Assembly (NCBI GenBank): GCA_000328365.1 | Contig: KB305088.1 | Location: 62,088 to 126,087 of the forward strand | Source: Capitella teleta | Lineage: Eukaryota > Annelida > Polychaeta > Capitellidae | DNA: 64,000 nt | Direction: 5' to 3' | Position numbers and translations under genes: made by a program | Part shown: positions 60,633 to 64,000 of the stretch, piece after piece | Layout of the letters: each line of letters starts with the position of its first letter | Position numbering within the stretch: position 1 is the first letter of the stretch | The notes under the pieces: model-generated | What the model saw: the letters and a program-made list of their open reading frames with translations, nothing else | Told to the model about the DNA's origin: nothing | The model's database searches: none

Positions 60633-61129
60633 TATATTGGGTTTCATGCATATTAAACTTATTCTCATTATTGCGAAAGTCATGCTGTTATAGTGAGAAC
60701 TGTGAAGCTCACGATCCGGCAAAGCTGTACAATGGTGTACTATGGCTACAAATGATGTGAAGCGCCATATCACAAACCACGAATAATGCGAGCACTTCTG
60801 GAGTTCTCAGTGTCACTCGGCTGCTTGTTTCCCGGGAACTTTGAGCAGTTTGTCTGGAGCGGAGGGGAAAGCAATTTGTTTCTCAGCTACTTGTTCGTTG
60901 ACTAATCAAGTAATATGACTGCAGGAGTGGGAGCCAAATTTCTCGGATCATAACGCCCTCTTAAAACGGCGTTATGTATTGGGACGATAATGTCATCGGA
61001 AATCGACTCACGAAACACCAATTAATGTCCCTAAGGATCCCCAGAGACTCAATTTAACGCATCCAGGGCTCTTTAAGAGTAGGATATTGAAATTTTGTTT
61101 TGGTAGATGTATTAGGACCAAATAAATGA

Positions 61130-61566
61130 AATTGTGAGTTTCTGGTGTGCATCATAGCCTTCATTGTAATTCGGGAGCCGGTGTTGTACGTCATTAGCTG
61201 GTCCCAAAGATGCTCGATTGGAGACTATTCGGTCTCTGGTGAGCTGAATGAGGCCGTGCATTATCATGCTCAAACAACCGGATTTCAGGGTGCCATTGAA
61301 GGAAGGGTTCCCCTCAATCATTAAAAGGGCAGTCTTTCTGTTGTCTGAAATGGCTCCCCGCACCATGATACGGGCTCCACTCCAACTAACCCCCTCCTGA
61401 ATGCAGCAATCTCGGAATCATTCTTCTCTTCATCTCCCGTCTGACTTATCCAGGCAAATCTGGTTCTCGGCAGTGAAGAGGACACTTTTCCACCTCTGTT
61501 GATTCCATTTCTGACGCAATCGCGTCCACTAGAGACGACTGTCTCTCAGCATTCAGGATTGAAGTT
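61130..61566 (-). mobile_element. Degenerate Tc1-family transposase remnant
   Basis: Three blocks of Tc1 transposase can be read on the minus strand. The first is RWKSVLFTAENQICLDKSDGR through ARIMVRGAIS to MIEGN (about 61545-61310), with two in-frame stops and FTAEN in place of the catalytic FTDES. The second, in another frame, is FEHDNARPHSA (DNARPHSA at 61242-61265). The third is PIEHLWDQL (61195-61221) in yet another frame. Fewer residues than normal separate the last two blocks, so there is an internal deletion as well as frameshifts. The N-terminal DNA-binding half is absent where a LINE tail abuts the remnant. It is an inactive DNA transposon of considerable age. Confidence 0.85.
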
Positions 61567-61588
61567 CTGTAAGGAAGGAAGGAAGGAA
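61565..61588. repeat. (GGAA)n microsatellite at LINE tail
   Basis: Five copies of GGAA (TTCC on the minus strand), interpreted as the 3' terminal simple repeat of the LINE fragment. Confidence 0.8.
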
Positions 61589-61660
61589 GTTTATTTTGGA
61601 AAAAAAAAAAAAAAATGAACAAAGGATAAAATAGCATAAATTATGAATGTTGTTGTTGTT

Positions 61661-61720
61661 TTCCAAGCAGCTGGCCTTGGGCTTAAAAGCCCTTTCTGGT
61701 GAGCGGCCAGCTCCAGGTGC
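61661..61720. repeat. Short inverted repeat AGCTGGCC / GGCCAGCT
   Basis: Two arms of about 8-9 bases around 61668 and 61703, separated by 27 bases, inside the LINE 3' UTR. May form a stem-loop in the LINE RNA. Confidence 0.6.
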
Positions 61721-61824
61721 AGAACAAATGAAATTGAACTTAAGAAAATTGTGCGGTACAGGGAAGAAGAGAGGAAGGAATTAACACAAACAAAATTAAC
61801 ACAAACGAATTAACACAATCGTAA

Positions 61825-61870
61825 ACAAAAAAAAAAAAAAAAAAAAAAGAGAAGGAAAAAGAAAAAGAAA
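61825..61870. repeat. Poly-A / AAAAG low-complexity tract
   Basis: About 20 A followed by GAAAAAG-type words (pyrimidine-rich on the LINE sense strand). Confidence 0.9.
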
Positions 61871-62281
61871 AGTTGCTTCTTGCCTATGTTATTGTTGTGT
61901 ATTGATGTAATGTTGCTTTAAGTGTTTTGTGAATGTGTGTATATTTGAATGCAAATGTAATTTTAGTGTCTGAGGAAGTTGATGAAGTTTGTGTGGTCCG
62001 TTGTAGAGAAGTGTATTTTGGCAGTGTGTGCTTCGAAAAAGGGGAATTTCAGTGTTTAATTGTCGTGTGTTTACGTTTGTGTTGCGATCCGAGACCTTCA
62101 TCACCGTCCCTGAAGCCGGTGTCCGTCTGATAGTGGAGTTTTCGGCAATGCCTCGATGCTTTCGTGTACAGAATTCATAGGGGTGTCCCTAGTGTCTATT
62201 ACCGAGATTTTTGGATTGTCTGAACATTCGAACTGGTTTTTGAACGCGGAAGGCATGAGGTTGCCAAGCATGTTTTAAATT

Positions 62282-62287
62282 TTTATT
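62282..62287 (-). terminator. Polyadenylation signal of the glycosyltransferase gene
   Basis: AATAAA on the minus strand about 130 bases after the stop codon. Confidence 0.5.
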
Positions 62288-62417
62288 TCGCAACATTTCA
62301 TGGCACACTCAATATATCTACCCAAAAATAATTGCATTTTTACACCCGAGCGTTTTTTTTTTTTTTGCCTCGGGACATCGGGAGATCATTTGGTTCTGAT
62401 ACGTACAGTGTACACAT

Positions 62418-63949
62418 TCAGAATTGATGCAGTTTTGCTTTTACAAAAGACTTTTCACATTTCCCTTTGAATTCTTCGTCAGCAGTTGCGTTTTTAAGAA
62501 CAATCAGCGGAACATTGTACAATGAAGCAAATTCTAGCACAGAGCTTGTCACATTTCCAAACCACTCTTCAATCATCTCCTGTTTAAGCTCCTGACTCCC
62601 GTTATACCTAAAGATCTTTTCGCTTGAAGAAGGGATCGCTTCTGTCGTATTGCGCAACGCATACGTCAACCTGGATGAGTTCCTCACGGTGAGAGGAACT
62701 AGCTCATTTAGCAGGAATGTGTGCTCTCGGTAAGAAGACCCAAAACTCTGATCGAAGATCTTCAGCAGATAGTGCTGGAGAATTGTGCATTGTTGCGCTT
62801 TCTTTGCGCAGACGAATTTGGGTAAAATCACTGTTCGGTTGAGAATGAGACCGATTGCAAGCGCTGTTACCAGGCTGCTTCGTTCGGCTGCTAAAGTTGT
62901 GGAATCATTGCCGAAATAGGTCGGATTCTGGTAAGCCAGGTAGCGCCTCTGGGTACTGCTGTAGTACTCATCCTGGTCGTACAGCCACATGTGCATCTCT
63001 TTGAATCTGTAAATTTTAGCTTCCATGCTGACGATCCAGTTATTATGCATCACAGTGCAATTTGTGCAAGGATTGTCACCGACGAACTGCCGATGGCTGT
63101 TGTCAAAGTATTTCAAGCCGCATTGGAATTCTTCAACAGGCAAAGATGTGATGCGTAGCTCCTTCATGCTGTTCATGGCACCGTTCAAAGCCATTTGATC
63201 GTCAATTTTTGTAGTTTTCGCTGTGTGTTTCATTTTTTTATACATCGAGATCGAGGCGTTGGATTTCCGGATGAAAAGGAACCCCGCGTTATGTGCGTCA
63301 AAGTCCCATAACGCAGCTACGTCACAAACCTTTTGCGGATCTTTGAAGTAACAAAGATCTAAGATGCGTTCAGTTGGATCTCTGAAGAAGACAACATCCA
63401 CGTCACTGTGTATCACGTGATATCCAAGCTGCAGAGCTTCTAAAATCATGTAAGTGCGAATGTTCATTTTATTGATGAAGTCCTCAGATAAATACACAGA
63501 TGTTTTATCGTGTGCACTTTCGTTCATGTAAACAAAGCAAGCCACCTGGATGGCTTGGAACCGAGAGCAGAATTCCTCGCTGGAAGACACAAAGAGAACA
63601 TTGCGGATGTCGTACTTCTGTATGGATGTCAAGTAGAAGTTCATCGCCATTGGGAATCCTCCCATGTCAGCGAAAGCCAAGAAGACGACATTCGATTCAC
63701 CATCTGCTTGGCTGGATAACGCCTCAGAGTATGACGTGAAGCTGAAAGTTTGCTTGGGAATCTTTTCTGCATTTACCTCAGCAGTCACTGAAATGACTGC
63801 TGTAACTTCTACAGTTTTCATGACTTCTGCCTTTGCTTCAGTATTCATTACTGCAATTTTTACATGCATATTTCTGTTCTTCATATAACCAGAGTACATC
63901 ATGAGGTAAATCAGAATCACCAATAGCAACAGCACTATGACTCGAAACC
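62418..63949 (-). CDS. Nucleotide-diphospho-sugar transferase (PF03407-like), type II membrane, 5' partial
   Basis: A single large 3' exon of about 510 codons. Its 5' edge is an acceptor (TTTTCCAG) at 63950, phase 1. The matching donor GTAAGT is the last six bases of the window (63995-64000), so the upstream exon starts just outside. The exon opens with a signal-anchor helix (VIVLLLLVILIYLMM), then a lumenal stem. The catalytic domain shows VVFLAFADMGGFPMAMNFYL, HSDVDVVFFRDP (the DxD metal/nucleotide site, about residues 176-187 from codon GTG at 63935), HNAGFLFIR, DDQMALN and MHNNW, all hallmarks of the family that includes RXYLT/RGXT-type enzymes. A second C-terminal region with ALAIGLILNRTVILPKFVC and paired cysteines follows. 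Predicted Golgi enzyme adding a sugar from a nucleotide donor; donor and acceptor cannot be told. A GTG start is unlikely, as the frame is open up to the acceptor. Confidence 0.88.
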
Positions 63950-64000
63950 CTGGAAAAGATCGATTGCAATTCAGTTCAATCCTGGGTAATGGTCACTTAC

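Larger units (their letters stand above)
61562..62110 (-). mobile_element. 5'-truncated LINE 3' end with TTCC tail
   Basis: On the minus strand, a frame at about 61889-62104 ends NTLLYNGPHKLHQLPQTLKL, then a helix-like TFTKHLKQHYI stretch. This resembles the extreme C-terminus of CR1/L2/Jockey-type reverse transcriptases (tLlYnGPklWnsLP..lk....FK..LK..l). It is followed by a 3' UTR of about 300 bases that includes a T-rich tract, an AATAAA and a (TTCC)n tail (about 61565-61588), typical LINE features. The tail touches the Tc1 remnant, suggesting insertion into it. Assignment to a LINE clade is not possible from this fragment. Confidence 0.55.

Noticed and set aside
62418-63935. GTG as translation start of the glycosyltransferase
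   Set aside because: Animal genes rarely start with GTG; the frame stays open to a good splice acceptor at 63950.

Overview
The window is nuclear DNA of an invertebrate animal. Every well-conserved gene is split by GT-AG introns, the repeats are microsatellites, Tc1/mariner-type and 9-bp-duplicating DNA transposons and a LINE tail, and the proteins (Dachsous cadherin, RFC3, MED7, RanGAP1 with a vertebrate-like SUMO-acceptor domain, RPA12) are metazoan and slowly evolving. Most introns are tiny and uniform (about 47-66 bp), beside a few very long ones. Fucolectin/EGF/Fn3 receptors and FkbM ('Star-like') methyltransferase genes suit a marine invertebrate, but I cannot name the phylum from sequence alone.

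Layout. 1-4.0 kb: AT-rich DNA with a long ATTT microsatellite and a possible GPCR fragment. 4.0-7.5 kb (-): a nine-exon gene for a 506-residue single-pass receptor (EGF-like, fucolectin, EGF-like, Fn3, TM, tyrosine-rich tail). 10.4-11.1 kb (-) and 11.5-14.2 kb (+): a divergent housekeeping pair, RNA polymerase I subunit RPA12 and clamp-loader subunit RFC3. 17.5-44.2 kb (+): Dachsous, 12 coding exons and 3311 residues, with a 14.7 kb first coding intron. 46.0-46.8 kb (-): Mediator subunit MED7. 49.9-53.8 kb (+): RanGAP1, 15 coding exons. 54.3-57.1 kb (-): two FkbM-type methyltransferase segments. tRNA-Val(AAC) at 55.2 kb (-) and tRNA-Ala(AGC) at 58.4 kb (+). 60.6-62.1 kb: transposon debris (mariner-like end, Tc1 transposase remnant, LINE 3' end). 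62.4 kb to the right edge (-): the last exon of a type II nucleotide-diphospho-sugar transferase.

The genes do not form one pathway. Most are unrelated housekeeping genes (Pol I transcription, DNA replication, Pol II Mediator, Ran cycle) around one large planar-polarity/Hippo cadherin. The least ordinary items are: the lectin-EGF-Fn3 receptor with an ITAM-like tail; a pair of related TIR elements with 9-bp target duplications, at 11.6 and 47.9 kb; a RanGAP1 alternative last exon whose splice acceptor lies inside a perfect 13-bp hairpin arm; and an FkbM exon arrangement that could be one gene with alternative acceptors or two paralogues.
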